DNA from: Staphylococcus sp.
GTDB lineage: Bacteria > Bacteroidota > Bacteroidia > Bacteroidales > Muribaculaceae
Length of the DNA stretch: 64,000 bases
NCBI GenBank assembly: GCA_023665865.1
Contig: JAMPDC010000001.1
Span: 2,302,021-2,366,020, forward strand
Direction: 5' to 3'
In this document: one piece after another, positions 38,088 through 46,795 of the stretch
Position numbering within the stretch: the stretch's first letter is position 1
Layout of the letters: every line of letters begins with the position of its first letter
Translations under genes and position numbers: made by a program
The notes under the pieces: model-generated
The model's database searches: none
What the model was told of the DNA's origin: nothing
The model's input: only the letters and a program-made list of their open reading frames with translations

Positions 38088-38591
38088 TTATGCAATTTCT
38101 TCTTTTATGGCCTTACACCACTCTTTGACACGCGACTCAGTGGTCTCGGGATGATTGACATTGTCAATGCAAAGCCCGACAATCATGCCATGTACATCAC
38201 TGTCGGAAGCCTCGTAAGCATATCCGTCGTTGTTGAATGGTGCGATAAACATGGCCCTCGTGTCGTGGAGACGATGATAGATCTCTCCAACAGAGTTGCA
38301 GAATGTATCGGCCATCGATTCATCACCGCAGCCGAAAATAGCCACCTCCTTGTCACGGAGGTCAAGAGCTTGCAGACCATCAAGGAAAGTAGCCATGTCG
38401 TCCTGAAGGTCGCCGGCGCCCCATGTGCTTGCGCCGATCACAAGAACATCATAGTCTGCCACGTCAGACGGGGCTGCCTGTGCCACATTATGAACATCCT
38501 TGGGATTTACATTGAGTTCGCGTGCGATTGCCTCGGCAACCTCAGACGTGGTGCCGGTAGTTGAACCGTAAAATATTCCAATTTTTTTCAT
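38088..38591 (-). CDS. Flavodoxin
   Basis: FMN-binding electron carrier of 167 aa that can replace ferredoxin. The phosphate loop is FYGSTTGTTSEVA at the N-terminus; flavin-contacting loops are GASTWGAGDLQDD and FGCGDESMADTFCN. The length is that of long-chain flavodoxins. It stands alone between the rpmH promoter and the PL11 gene, transcribed away from the latter. Confidence 0.95.
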   Translation of the reverse strand: MKKIGIFYGSTTGTTSEVAEAIARELNVNPKDVHNVAQAAPSDVADYDVLVIGASTWGAGDLQDDMATFLDGLQALDLRDKEVAIFGCGDESMADTFCNSVGEIYHRLHDTRAMFIAPFNNDGYAYEASDSDVHGMIVGLCIDNVNHPETTESRVKEWCKAIKEEIA

Positions 38592-38718
38592 ATTATTCTT
38601 TTAATATTTATTCGAGTGAGATTATAATCAAGCTTGTGGATTGTCTATGATCATGAAAAAATGTCTTTCATATAAAAGAACGTTCAGCCATTACCATAGG
38701 TTCGATTGGAAAGATTGA

Positions 38719-38750
38719 TTTGTAATAGAAATTAAAAATACGTAAATTTG
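38719..38750 (+). promoter_or_regulatory. Promoter of the PL11 lyase gene
   Basis: TTTG (38719-38722), 20 bp, TAAATTTG (38743-38750), exact consensus. Predicted start near 38754, leaving a leader of about 100 nt before the lyase gene. Confidence 0.75.
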
Positions 38751-38854
38751 TCTGCTCAAACCACACAACCTGCTTTTATGCCCTACCCTTTTCAGGATAT
38801 ATAGGGCAGAAGAAGTCAATACCGTGATTATCATTACAACACTTATATTTTATC

Positions 38855-41800
38855 ATGAAAAAAACTTTGATTTCCGTTGTGGCAATATTAGCCTCGATGA
38901 CAGCATCGGCCCAATATTCCCACACGATCCAAGCAGAGAAGCTTGACAGAGGAGTTGTAGCGGTCAAGGCCGACAAAGGAGTCTTTGTCTCCTGGCGCTC
39001 ATTGGTCGGCGATGACCAACATCTGACATTTGACGTCTACAGGGACGGACAGAAAATCACCACTACCCCGCTAAGTTCAAAAACCAATTTCACCGACTCG
39101 GAAGGTACAGCCGGCGCAAAGTATAGCGTAAAGGCCATACTTGACAATAACGTTATCGAGACCTCAAAAGAAGTAGAGGCTTGGGAGACGATATTCAAGC
39201 GTGTGCATCTTGACCGCCCGGAAGGGGGAATTTCGCCTGATGGCGGACGAGAGCCTATGCGCGAATACACCTACACACCCGACGACGTTTCGGTAGGAGA
39301 CGTGGATGGTGACGGTGAATGGGAACTTATCGTCAAATGGTTTCCAACCAATCAGGCAGATAACGGCGCCCAGTATCGCTATACAGGCAATACCATCATC
39401 GACTGCTATAAACTTGACGGCACCAAGCTATGGCGCATAGACCTCGGACAAAATATACGTTCAGGAAACCACTACACACAGTTTATGGTCTATGACTTTG
39501 ACGGCGACGGCAAGGCAGAACTCATCTGCAAGACCGCTCCGGGAACCATCGACGGTACCGGTAAAGCAGTCCTGATGGGCGATGACAAAGTTACCGATGA
39601 TTACCGCACCAAAAGCGGGACATTGGCCGGCGTCGTAATCTCCGGCCCTGAATACCTGACGGTATTCAACGGTCAGACCGGTTCGGAGATCAACACTATT
39701 GCATACAATCCTCCACGCACAATCCATTCAATGGACAAAAGCGGTTGGGGCGACAGCAACGGCAACCGCTGCGAGCGTTATCTGGCCGGTGTGGCATATC
39801 TTGACGGCGAGCACCCAAGTGCGGTATTCTGTCGCGGATATTACACACATTCATATCTCTGGGCAGTTGATTTTGATGGAAAAGAGCTCAAGGAGAGATG
39901 GCTCCATGCCTCGACAGAGAAAGGCAAAGGGGCTTACGGAGAAGGCGCCCACTCGCTTACTGTCGGAGATGTCGATGGCGACGGATTTGACGAAATCGTC
40001 TATGGCGCGGCTTGTATCGATCATGACGGCAAGCTACTCTACCGCACAGGTGCAGGTCATGGCGACGCCCTCCATCTCGCGGCCATGATTCCCGACCGCG
40101 AAGGTCTCCAGGTGTTCATGCCTCACGAAGAGACATCCTCGGCTTACAAATATGATACCGAGCTCCGCGATGCCAAGACCGGAGAGATTCTCTTCTTCGA
40201 ACCCCAGTCAGGCAAGGATATCGGCCGCGGACTTGCAGCCAACATTTCGTCGAAATACAGAGGTTATGAATACTGGTCGGCAACAAACAAAGTATTTAAT
40301 AACGGCGTGCAACTGACAAGCGCCAAGCGACCCTCAGTCAACTTCCGAGTTTATTGGGACGGCGACCTGCTTGACGAACTCCTTGACAAAACCTCAATCA
40401 CCAAGCCCAACGAAAACATCACAGCTTTCCCAAAACTGATTGATTTCGCCACGTACTCAAACGCCGCCTCCTGTAACACCACCAAGGCGACCCCCAATCT
40501 TCAGGCAGACCTCTTCGGTGACTGGCGCGAGGAAGTGATATTACACGACGGCACAACCCAGTCAGACCTTCTCATCTTCACTACCACCATGCCGACCGAC
40601 TATAAGGTGCCGACGCTGATGCAAGACCGCCAGTATCGTGTGGCAGTAGCATGGCAGAACGTGGCCTACAACCAGCCGCCTCATCTCAGCTACAATCTTG
40701 AGGAAGCCTTCAATACCCATGGTGCAATCTCGGTCTCAGGCGGATCTCTCAACCAAATCATCTATGGTGGTGATCCGATCCAGACTATAACTTTCAAGGT
40801 TATCCGCGCTACAGGTGCAAATGTCGAGGGTCTGCCGGAAGGTGTGACTTTCGAATTTGACGAATCAACCCTTACCGGTACCATCAGTGGTACCCCTGCA
40901 GCTATTGGTGAATATAATTTCACCATCACCACAACCGGTGCTGAAGAAGATCTCAACGCAAGCGTGGAAGGCGTCATCAACGTGCGTCAGAACACGTCTG
41001 TCGAGCTTATCGCCCTCTATCCTTTCGAACAGGTCGGCGAGACGACTTCCAACCATATCGAAGGAATGGCAAACGCTCGAAACGGTAAAGCAGGTGAGGC
41101 GGTCGAAGGCAAGAAAGGTAATGCCCTCAAGCTTGATGGCACCAACTGCTATGTACAGCCCTCCTACGGGCTTCTGGACTTCGCTGACAAATCATTTACC
41201 ATCGAATTCTGGATGAACTCGACAGCCAATGCCGCTTATATACTCCATAAAGGGGCGATTTCATCGGCCAACGGTGGCAACTGGATCGGTCTTGAATATA
41301 AAAACGGCGCTCTCCGCTTTGCTGTAGATGATGACAAGATCAAGAGCGAAGTCAACTGGGGCGAAGGCACTACCTGCTTCGACGGCAACTGGCACCATGT
41401 GGTGCTCGTCCGCGACGTTGTCGGCAAAACATTGTTCATGTATGTAGATGGCGAACTCAAAGGGACTGAAACCGACAACACCGGAGCAATAAACTGTGCT
41501 CATCAGGACTTTGTCATCGGCAATGTCAACATTGACTTCAACAATCCGTATGCAGGTCTCATCGACGAGCTGTCGATCTACCGCGGAGCCATGAGCGCAT
41601 CAAAAGTCAAGGAGCATTTTGAGGCAAGTGCCGCCGACTATATCGCATATTACCCTATGGATGAAATCGGCGAAACAACTCCCAATGTTGTCTTCGGAGA
41701 GGCCAACGCCAACAATGGCGCGGCAATCTCTGTCGATGGAGTCAAAGCCGGTGCGATCTCATTTGACAACAACTACTACCTCACACAGCCTATCTATGAT

Positions 41801-42478
41801 GCACTCAAAGTAGGCGACTCAGACTTCACTATCGAACTCTGGGCCCGTTCGACTGACGATGACGGCTATCTGCTCTGCATCGGCACACATAACACTACCA
41901 ATGTCGCCGGCGGTACGGGCAACTGGATCGGTATCGAGCGCAAGAACGGCTATCTGAGTTTCTCTATTGACGACAATGTCACCAAGACCGACAGCAAACT
42001 TGACGATGCTTCGGCCGCATTTGACGGAGAATGGCACCACATAGCCTGTGTGCGTAATTTTGCCGGCAAAACCATGAAGCTCTATGTTGACGGTAAGGAA
42101 GTAGCGACAACATCAAGCGTCAAAACCGGAGCACTCAACTTCTCTGACACCGAACTCTTCTTTATCGGTGGCGATGACGAAGCCGGACACAGAACATTTG
42201 CCGGGGATATTGATGAACTTACCATCCATCCCAAGGCTCTCTCACCCGAAGAAATCGAAGAGCACTACAATCTCTTCCGCCTCTCGGAAATCGAGGACAT
42301 TGTTGCCGGATCAACAACTGCACGCTACACTGTGGTTGATGCATTCAGCGGTCGAATACTCCGCACTGCTGTCGGCACAGACCGCAGCGATATCATCGAC
42401 GGTCTTCAGCAGGGTATCTACATCCTCGTGGTTGAGGACGGCAAGAACCTCCGCAGCTATAAGTTTGTGAAGCAGTAA
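38855..42478 (+). CDS. Secreted PL11 rhamnogalacturonan lyase with tandem LamG-like domains
   Basis: Pectin-degrading lyase of 1207 aa that cleaves the rhamnogalacturonan I backbone (family-level assignment). After the signal peptide (residues 1-19) there is an Ig-like domain (about 20-110) and the PL11 beta-propeller (about 115-620) with calcium loops DVDGDGEWE, DFDGDGKAE and DVDGDGFDE. An Ig-like linker (about 625-715) and two similar concanavalin/LamG-like domains (about 719-922 and 927-1138) follow. Both contain a GNWIG(L/I)E.KNG stretch and a (N/E)WHH block. The last 60 residues (ending IYILVVEDGKNLRSYKFVKQ) resemble a type IX secretion sorting domain. No SusC/SusD pair adjoins it. Confidence 0.87.
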   Translation: MKKTLISVVAILASMTASAQYSHTIQAEKLDRGVVAVKADKGVFVSWRSLVGDDQHLTFDVYRDGQKITTTPLSSKTNFTDSEGTAGAKYSVKAILDNNVIETSKEVEAWETIFKRVHLDRPEGGISPDGGREPMREYTYTPDDVSVGDVDGDGEWELIVKWFPTNQADNGAQYRYTGNTIIDCYKLDGTKLWRIDLGQNIRSGNHYTQFMVYDFDGDGKAELICKTAPGTIDGTGKAVLMGDDKVTDDYRTKSGTLAGVVISGPEYLTVFNGQTGSEINTIAYNPPRTIHSMDKSGWGDSNGNRCERYLAGVAYLDGEHPSAVFCRGYYTHSYLWAVDFDGKELKERWLHASTEKGKGAYGEGAHSLTVGDVDGDGFDEIVYGAACIDHDGKLLYRTGAGHGDALHLAAMIPDREGLQVFMPHEETSSAYKYDTELRDAKTGEILFFEPQSGKDIGRGLAANISSKYRGYEYWSATNKVFNNGVQLTSAKRPSVNFRVYWDGDLLDELLDKTSITKPNENITAFPKLIDFATYSNAASCNTTKATPNLQADLFGDWREEVILHDGTTQSDLLIFTTTMPTDYKVPTLMQDRQYRVAVAWQNVAYNQPPHLSYNLEEAFNTHGAISVSGGSLNQIIYGGDPIQTITFKVIRATGANVEGLPEGVTFEFDESTLTGTISGTPAAIGEYNFTITTTGAEEDLNASVEGVINVRQNTSVELIALYPFEQVGETTSNHIEGMANARNGKAGEAVEGKKGNALKLDGTNCYVQPSYGLLDFADKSFTIEFWMNSTANAAYILHKGAISSANGGNWIGLEYKNGALRFAVDDDKIKSEVNWGEGTTCFDGNWHHVVLVRDVVGKTLFMYVDGELKGTETDNTGAINCAHQDFVIGNVNIDFNNPYAGLIDELSIYRGAMSASKVKEHFEASAADYIAYYPMDEIGETTPNVVFGEANANNGAAISVDGVKAGAISFDNNYYLTQPIYDALKVGDSDFTIELWARSTDDDGYLLCIGTHNTTNVAGGTGNWIGIERKNGYLSFSIDDNVTKTDSKLDDASAAFDGEWHHIACVRNFAGKTMKLYVDGKEVATTSSVKTGALNFSDTELFFIGGDDEAGHRTFAGDIDELTIHPKALSPEEIEEHYNLFRLSEIEDIVAGSTTARYTVVDAFSGRILRTAVGTDRSDIIDGLQQGIYILVVEDGKNLRSYKFVKQ

Positions 42479-42508
42479 ATATATCATTACAATACTAATC
42501 TCTGAATG

Positions 42509-42547
42509 GGTGTGGCCATAAGAATAAATATGGTCACACCTTTTTTT
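42509..42547 (+). terminator. Intrinsic terminator after the PL11 gene
   Basis: A 12-bp stem (42509-42520 with 42529-42540; GGTGTG / CACACC outside, CCATA / TATGG inside, one G-T wobble), then seven T residues. Confidence 0.9.
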
Positions 42548-42623
42548 GTCTATTCTTTGGAGACAGATCCTATATTTCTGATAAAGCAGAGTAACAAATC
42601 TCACAATCATACGTCTTATTTAA

Positions 42624-42649
42624 TATACAGTTATTTATATACAGTTATT
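42624..42649 (+). repeat. Tandem direct repeat before a lipoprotein gene
   Basis: TATACAGTTATT occurs at 42624-42635 and 42638-42649, a 14-bp period, ending 8 bp before the ATG at 42658. It may be a regulator site or part of an atypical promoter, as no TAnnTTTG box is seen here. Confidence 0.6.
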
Positions 42650-42657
42650 CTAACAAG

Positions 42658-43116
42658 ATGAGCAGATTTCGGTTAATAATATTGCCTTTTGTGATGGCGC
42701 TACTTTCTTCATGTGAAGGACGCACAGGTTATCTTGACAATGACCAGGAAAACACGATCGACAAACTTACGGATGTCGAGTGGATTTTGGTCTATGCCGA
42801 TTATGGATTGGGGAATGAATACGTCTACGAAGACAAGACCTCCATCTATCGGTTTGACCGCACCGGCAAAGGATGGTTCGGTCTCGGATCAGTAACAGAC
42901 CCGACATTCAAGGAGAATATAAGATATTTTCAGTGGACTTTCACGACATCAAACTTCACAGTTATTCAGACGGCCGGCAATGCGTCTGACGGTTTCTGGC
43001 TTATAAAGAAGCTGACGTCCGAAGAACTTTGGGTGCAATGGACTACTCATGATCCCGTATATTACCCGAACCAGACAGGCACTTTCATGAAATATAAGGC
43101 GCGACACAGCGATTAA
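42658..43116 (+). CDS. Hypothetical lipoprotein
   Basis: Protein of 152 aa with a lipoprotein signal (MSRFRLIILPFVMALLSSC; lipobox LSSC, Cys 19). The mature part is rich in Trp/Tyr/Phe (VEWILVYADYG, GWFGLGS, YFQWTFTTSNFTV, ELWVQWTT) and looks like a small beta-barrel or lipocalin-like fold, which is inference. Function not recognised. It is monocistronic, with a direct repeat upstream and a terminator between it and the convergent receptor gene. Confidence 0.7.
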   Translation: MSRFRLIILPFVMALLSSCEGRTGYLDNDQENTIDKLTDVEWILVYADYGLGNEYVYEDKTSIYRFDRTGKGWFGLGSVTDPTFKENIRYFQWTFTTSNFTVIQTAGNASDGFWLIKKLTSEELWVQWTTHDPVYYPNQTGTFMKYKARHSD

Positions 43117-43125
43117 CAATAAAAA

Positions 43126-43177
43126 ACGAGGCCGTCGGCTACGTTGAAAAAGCAGTAGCAGGCGGCCTCGTGTTTTT
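43126..43177. terminator. Bidirectional terminator between convergent genes
   Basis: Stem ACGAGGCCG (43126-43134) / CGGCCTCGT (43163-43171) with a 28-nt loop, T-rich on the plus strand after it and A-rich before it, so it can stop both the lipoprotein and the receptor transcripts. Confidence 0.8.
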
Positions 43178-43192
43178 ATGATCTATACTCAT

Positions 43193-45748
43193 TTAGAATC
43201 TGTATTGAATCGAAGCGAGTATGTTGCGTGGACGGATTTGGAATGAGTGTTCGGTCCGTGAGAGCGTACCGTAGCTCACATAGTCATAGCGCCGTTTATT
43301 GAGAAGATTGTCGGCAGTCAGCGACAACCGGATTTTATTATTGAGATGATAGACGGCCGAGGCGTCGATTAGAATCAAATTCTCGGTGTTACCTTCCGGA
43401 AAACGTGTCAGAAAATGATCTGCTCCGAGGGTGAATTGCAAGCGATCGCAGGGGATGACAGTCGCATATAAATTCTGGCTGAATGAATGATATGAATTAG
43501 CGATACTCTCAACTTTCAGTCGTGAGAATCCATAGTTGGCCTCATAGGTGAGCGAGAGCCAACGCATGAGGCTTCCTCTGAAATACGGTTTGATTCCGGC
43601 CGAGAGCTGGCTGTAGGGGGCGACGACATTGTCGCGCATGGATGAGGCTGATGAGGTGGAAGTATTGATGTCGAAACCTACGACCATTTTTGTGTGTCCG
43701 AGTCCCTTGCTTAAACCACCGTTGAGATACCATGTGTTGGCATTGGAGATCCGATCGGCAAAAGTCGAAATGATAATATCGTCAATAAACAACTGGTCTG
43801 ACATAAGGGTGGAACGGCTATAGTTGTAGGAAGCCGAGACATTGAAGAAAAATGCGTTCAGCGGGTTGCGGTAACGATAGCTCAGACCGGCAGACACATC
43901 TTGAGAATATTTACCTTCATTCCTACCGATGAAAAGATTGCGATAGTCCGCGAGGACAGGAACCCGGAGACTCAGATAGGCCTGTGGAGATTTCAACCGG
44001 TAGAATATGGAACCTGAGAATTCCGACCTGGCTGAGATTTTCTTCCTTACATACAGGCGAGGCGTCAGATTAATATAGTCATGCTGTCCGCAGAGAGAAT
44101 GATGAAGCCATTTTGTGGCAATCTTTGCTGAAAGACGCCAGTTGTTACGGTCAAAATCGACCTGAGGCGTAGCATAGATATTCGACAGAAATGCGTTGTG
44201 GATGCCAGAGTTATCGTAAACACCCATGCCTGAAAGATTGGCGTCCATACGGTGGTAATTAACATCAAGGCCTCCGCTGATATAGAATTTCCAGAAACGC
44301 GTCAGCTTGCCATACTGAGATTCTGTCGTGCTCCTGAAATCTGTAATACCGAGCCTCTGCACAACGGCATTTTCCCCTAAGACGGAAAGACGATCAGGAG
44401 AATGAAAGAATGAGTTCCGGGATACAAGTTCAAATATCTTTTTGTCGTTGCGCTTGACGAGTTTCAGATCGTTGACAGCAGAGAGTGTGCGACGTCTGAC
44501 TTTCTGGTCAAGATGCATCGTTCCGGTTATAGAAGAACCGGCATTATCCCAGACAGCGTCAAATGTCAGTTTGTCTTTTAGAAAATATCCTCGTTTATTT
44601 ATTTCGGAATTGAATTGGGCAGAAAGATCATGAGTCTGTGTGCGCAGAGAATTTTTCTGAATAAAGTTGGGAATAGTCTGGCTGAAATAGTTTGTATTGA
44701 CGGCTGAATTGTAGTCCAGACGATCGCCGACATAATTGAGCTTGAGACGCATTGAGTTGTCGCCGTGTTTCCAGGCCGCAATAGTATTGGCAATCCACGA
44801 GAGATTGTCGCGTGTACGTTTCTCAGACAGCGGTGTCGAGATAATGTCGGCTGAGATATATTCCGGCCAAAGGCTTTCGGCATAGTCCGACGAAAACATA
44901 TCGTTGAAGTCGTGTTCGGAAATCTGTGTAGCAGGATTCCAGGCAGTATTTCCTCCACGAAGAGTGATGATGTTCTGCATTTTCGATGCAATGCGCATGG
45001 CATATAGGGAGCCATCGTAAAGAAACGGTTCTGCACCTGTAGTCCCCTTGGCCACCCCTACCCAACTGCTACGGGCGTCATCTTTCAATTTAAGATTTAT
45101 ACCGGCTTCTTCAGGAAATTCAATCCCTTCGAGCGCTTTTACAGGCTGATGGTTTTCCATCACCTCAACTGATTTCACATCCTCGTGTGAAATATTTTCA
45201 GTTACAAGTCCATATTGTCCACCGACGAAATCATTACCGTCAATATAGAATTTGTTTATCGGTTTACCTTGATATTTGATAGTGCCATCTTTCTCGACAG
45301 TTATTCCAGGGAGACGTTTGATGACATCAAGGATTGCATTGTCCTCAGCTTTAGCGTAGCGGGATACATTGAAGACAAGTGTGTCTCCTTTGGCATAGAT
45401 ATCCGGGGCGCGGACAATGACATCGTTGAGCTGAGTAGTGGCAGGGGAAAGCATAACCGGCTCACTGAAATTGTAATTCGCAGGAAGTTTTCGCGCCTCA
45501 TAACCGATGCAACGGAACGAAATGGAATCAACCTTTGCAGAAAACTTCAATCTGAAACCACCTGAGGCTGACGAGGACGCAAATGCGACAGGACGTCCGG
45601 TTGAATTGAGTGCCTGAACAACGACACCCGGTATCGGCTCTCCGGTCTCGGCATCGGAGACTGTGCCACGTAATTCTCCCTGGACTGCCGCCGTTGCCGA
45701 CAGCAGTCCGAGAAGAATCGAAAGTATAAAAAAGCTGTATCTTTTCAT
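43193..45748 (-). CDS. TonB-dependent receptor-like protein of a GLPGLI module (module 1)
   Basis: Outer-membrane protein of 851 aa. A signal peptide (about residues 1-24) is followed by a carboxypeptidase-regulatory-like domain (about 28-100: LRGTVSDAETGEPIPGVVV), a plug-like region (about 105-220: LPGITVEKDGTIKYQGKPI, then EVMENHQPVKALEG), and a large beta-barrel that ends with an aromatic residue (NILASIQYRF). It is a clear paralogue of the receptor at 51841. The ATG at 45748 overlaps the GLPGLI stop by 4 bp, so it is translated after that gene. Substrate unknown. Confidence 0.85.
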   Translation of the reverse strand: MKRYSFFILSILLGLLSATAAVQGELRGTVSDAETGEPIPGVVVQALNSTGRPVAFASSSASGGFRLKFSAKVDSISFRCIGYEARKLPANYNFSEPVMLSPATTQLNDVIVRAPDIYAKGDTLVFNVSRYAKAEDNAILDVIKRLPGITVEKDGTIKYQGKPINKFYIDGNDFVGGQYGLVTENISHEDVKSVEVMENHQPVKALEGIEFPEEAGINLKLKDDARSSWVGVAKGTTGAEPFLYDGSLYAMRIASKMQNIITLRGGNTAWNPATQISEHDFNDMFSSDYAESLWPEYISADIISTPLSEKRTRDNLSWIANTIAAWKHGDNSMRLKLNYVGDRLDYNSAVNTNYFSQTIPNFIQKNSLRTQTHDLSAQFNSEINKRGYFLKDKLTFDAVWDNAGSSITGTMHLDQKVRRRTLSAVNDLKLVKRNDKKIFELVSRNSFFHSPDRLSVLGENAVVQRLGITDFRSTTESQYGKLTRFWKFYISGGLDVNYHRMDANLSGMGVYDNSGIHNAFLSNIYATPQVDFDRNNWRLSAKIATKWLHHSLCGQHDYINLTPRLYVRKKISARSEFSGSIFYRLKSPQAYLSLRVPVLADYRNLFIGRNEGKYSQDVSAGLSYRYRNPLNAFFFNVSASYNYSRSTLMSDQLFIDDIIISTFADRISNANTWYLNGGLSKGLGHTKMVVGFDINTSTSSASSMRDNVVAPYSQLSAGIKPYFRGSLMRWLSLTYEANYGFSRLKVESIANSYHSFSQNLYATVIPCDRLQFTLGADHFLTRFPEGNTENLILIDASAVYHLNNKIRLSLTADNLLNKRRYDYVSYGTLSRTEHSFQIRPRNILASIQYRF

Positions 45749-46626
45749 TTTTTCCAATCAAGTTCAATGTAATCATACATTAGATCAATCGGATCATAGG
45801 CATCAAGTTGTGGATTGCCATTTTCATCCGATACAGTGATATGCCCGTGACCGGCATCCTCATAGTAAGCATAAGGATTCACTTCATAACGATGTTTTGC
45901 GTCATAATACTTGGCTCTTGATGTTTTGATGTATGGCACCTTATAGAGAGTGACGGGACGGTCGCCATTAGACTTGATGCCGATACATTCGAATGTGTAA
46001 TGGCCATTTTCGTCTGTCGCTTTCATTATTAAGCCCGGTAAGCCATAGAGTTTCCATGGGCCGTCCATTACAGGAATCTCGTCGCTATAGAAAACATTCC
46101 ATCTGCGTCCGCGGAAATCGCAGACGGCTCCTCGACATTCATAACCGAGAATAGTGGCTACACTATCTGTCAGTTCCCAATCGAATTCCGGCATATCTTC
46201 CTCATATCGGAACCAGTCCATACAGATTTTTTCGATATGGGTAAGCTTACCGGCGGGATAGTTCTTAAAGATGGTCATAAATTCACCGTTTGACAGCTTA
46301 CCGTCTATCGCCGCTTCCGCCACTTGTTCCTGTGTTATGTTCATCAAGAGAGAATCTACAGTAAGATTCTTCAGGCTTGAAAATTTCGACAGCCCATCGG
46401 GTGCAATCTGAAGGAGCATCTGATCTCCATCGAAATTATTTTCAAGTTGGCCCGTGGTGTCTGCACACCATTTATAGTCATAGACAAATTCCATGGTCTC
46501 CTTAGTTACTGTCTCCGTCTCAGGTACATTGGATTGGAATATACCTAAAGTGCGGCGGACTATTTTGCCTGAAACGGCCATTGTCAATGCAACAATGGCG
46601 ATGATAATGATTGTGGTTCTTTTCAT
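45745..46626 (-). CDS. GLPGLI family protein (module 1)
   Basis: Secreted or membrane-anchored protein of 293 aa. An N-terminal hydrophobic segment (about 4-20) is followed by a conserved domain with ILGYECRGAVCDFRGRRW and the naming motif KLYGLPGLIMKATD. A YDYKWCADTT section comes earlier. The family has no established function. It precedes the receptor gene with a 4-bp overlap and diverges from a histidine kinase gene across 169 bp, so it is probably the first gene controlled by that two-component system. Confidence 0.88.
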   Translation of the reverse strand: MKRTTIIIIAIVALTMAVSGKIVRRTLGIFQSNVPETETVTKETMEFVYDYKWCADTTGQLENNFDGDQMLLQIAPDGLSKFSSLKNLTVDSLLMNITQEQVAEAAIDGKLSNGEFMTIFKNYPAGKLTHIEKICMDWFRYEEDMPEFDWELTDSVATILGYECRGAVCDFRGRRWNVFYSDEIPVMDGPWKLYGLPGLIMKATDENGHYTFECIGIKSNGDRPVTLYKVPYIKTSRAKYYDAKHRYEVNPYAYYEDAGHGHITVSDENGNPQLDAYDPIDLMYDYIELDWKK

Positions 46627-46656
46627 ATTCGTTTAGTTGGGGTTGATTTGATGTTG

Positions 46657-46791
46657 CAAAATTACAGTGGGAGTAGTGCGCCGGACGAAAATAATCCTTA
46701 CTCAAACATTATGGAATTATTACTAAATTATTACTCCCGGACAAATTGCGGTTACAATCAACAGTTTATATGCTTTTTATGACTATTTTTG
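46657..46791. promoter_or_regulatory. Divergent promoter region between GLPGLI and kinase genes
   Basis: A minus-strand -7 box TAATTTTG (46657-46664) faces the GLPGLI gene, and a plus-strand TATTTTTG (46784-46791) lies 4 nt before the kinase ATG. Between them TTACT occurs at 46698, 46720 and 46731, i.e. spaced 22 and 11 bp, and an inverted pair GGGAGTA (46669-46675) / TACTCCC (46732-46738) spans the region. Direct repeats with a helical period fit an OmpR-type response regulator. Confidence 0.5.
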
Positions 46792-46795
46792 CATC

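Noticed and set aside
37929..38564. 211-aa open frame on the plus strand
   Set aside because: Covers the rpmH promoter and is antisense to flavodoxin; both real genes are certain.
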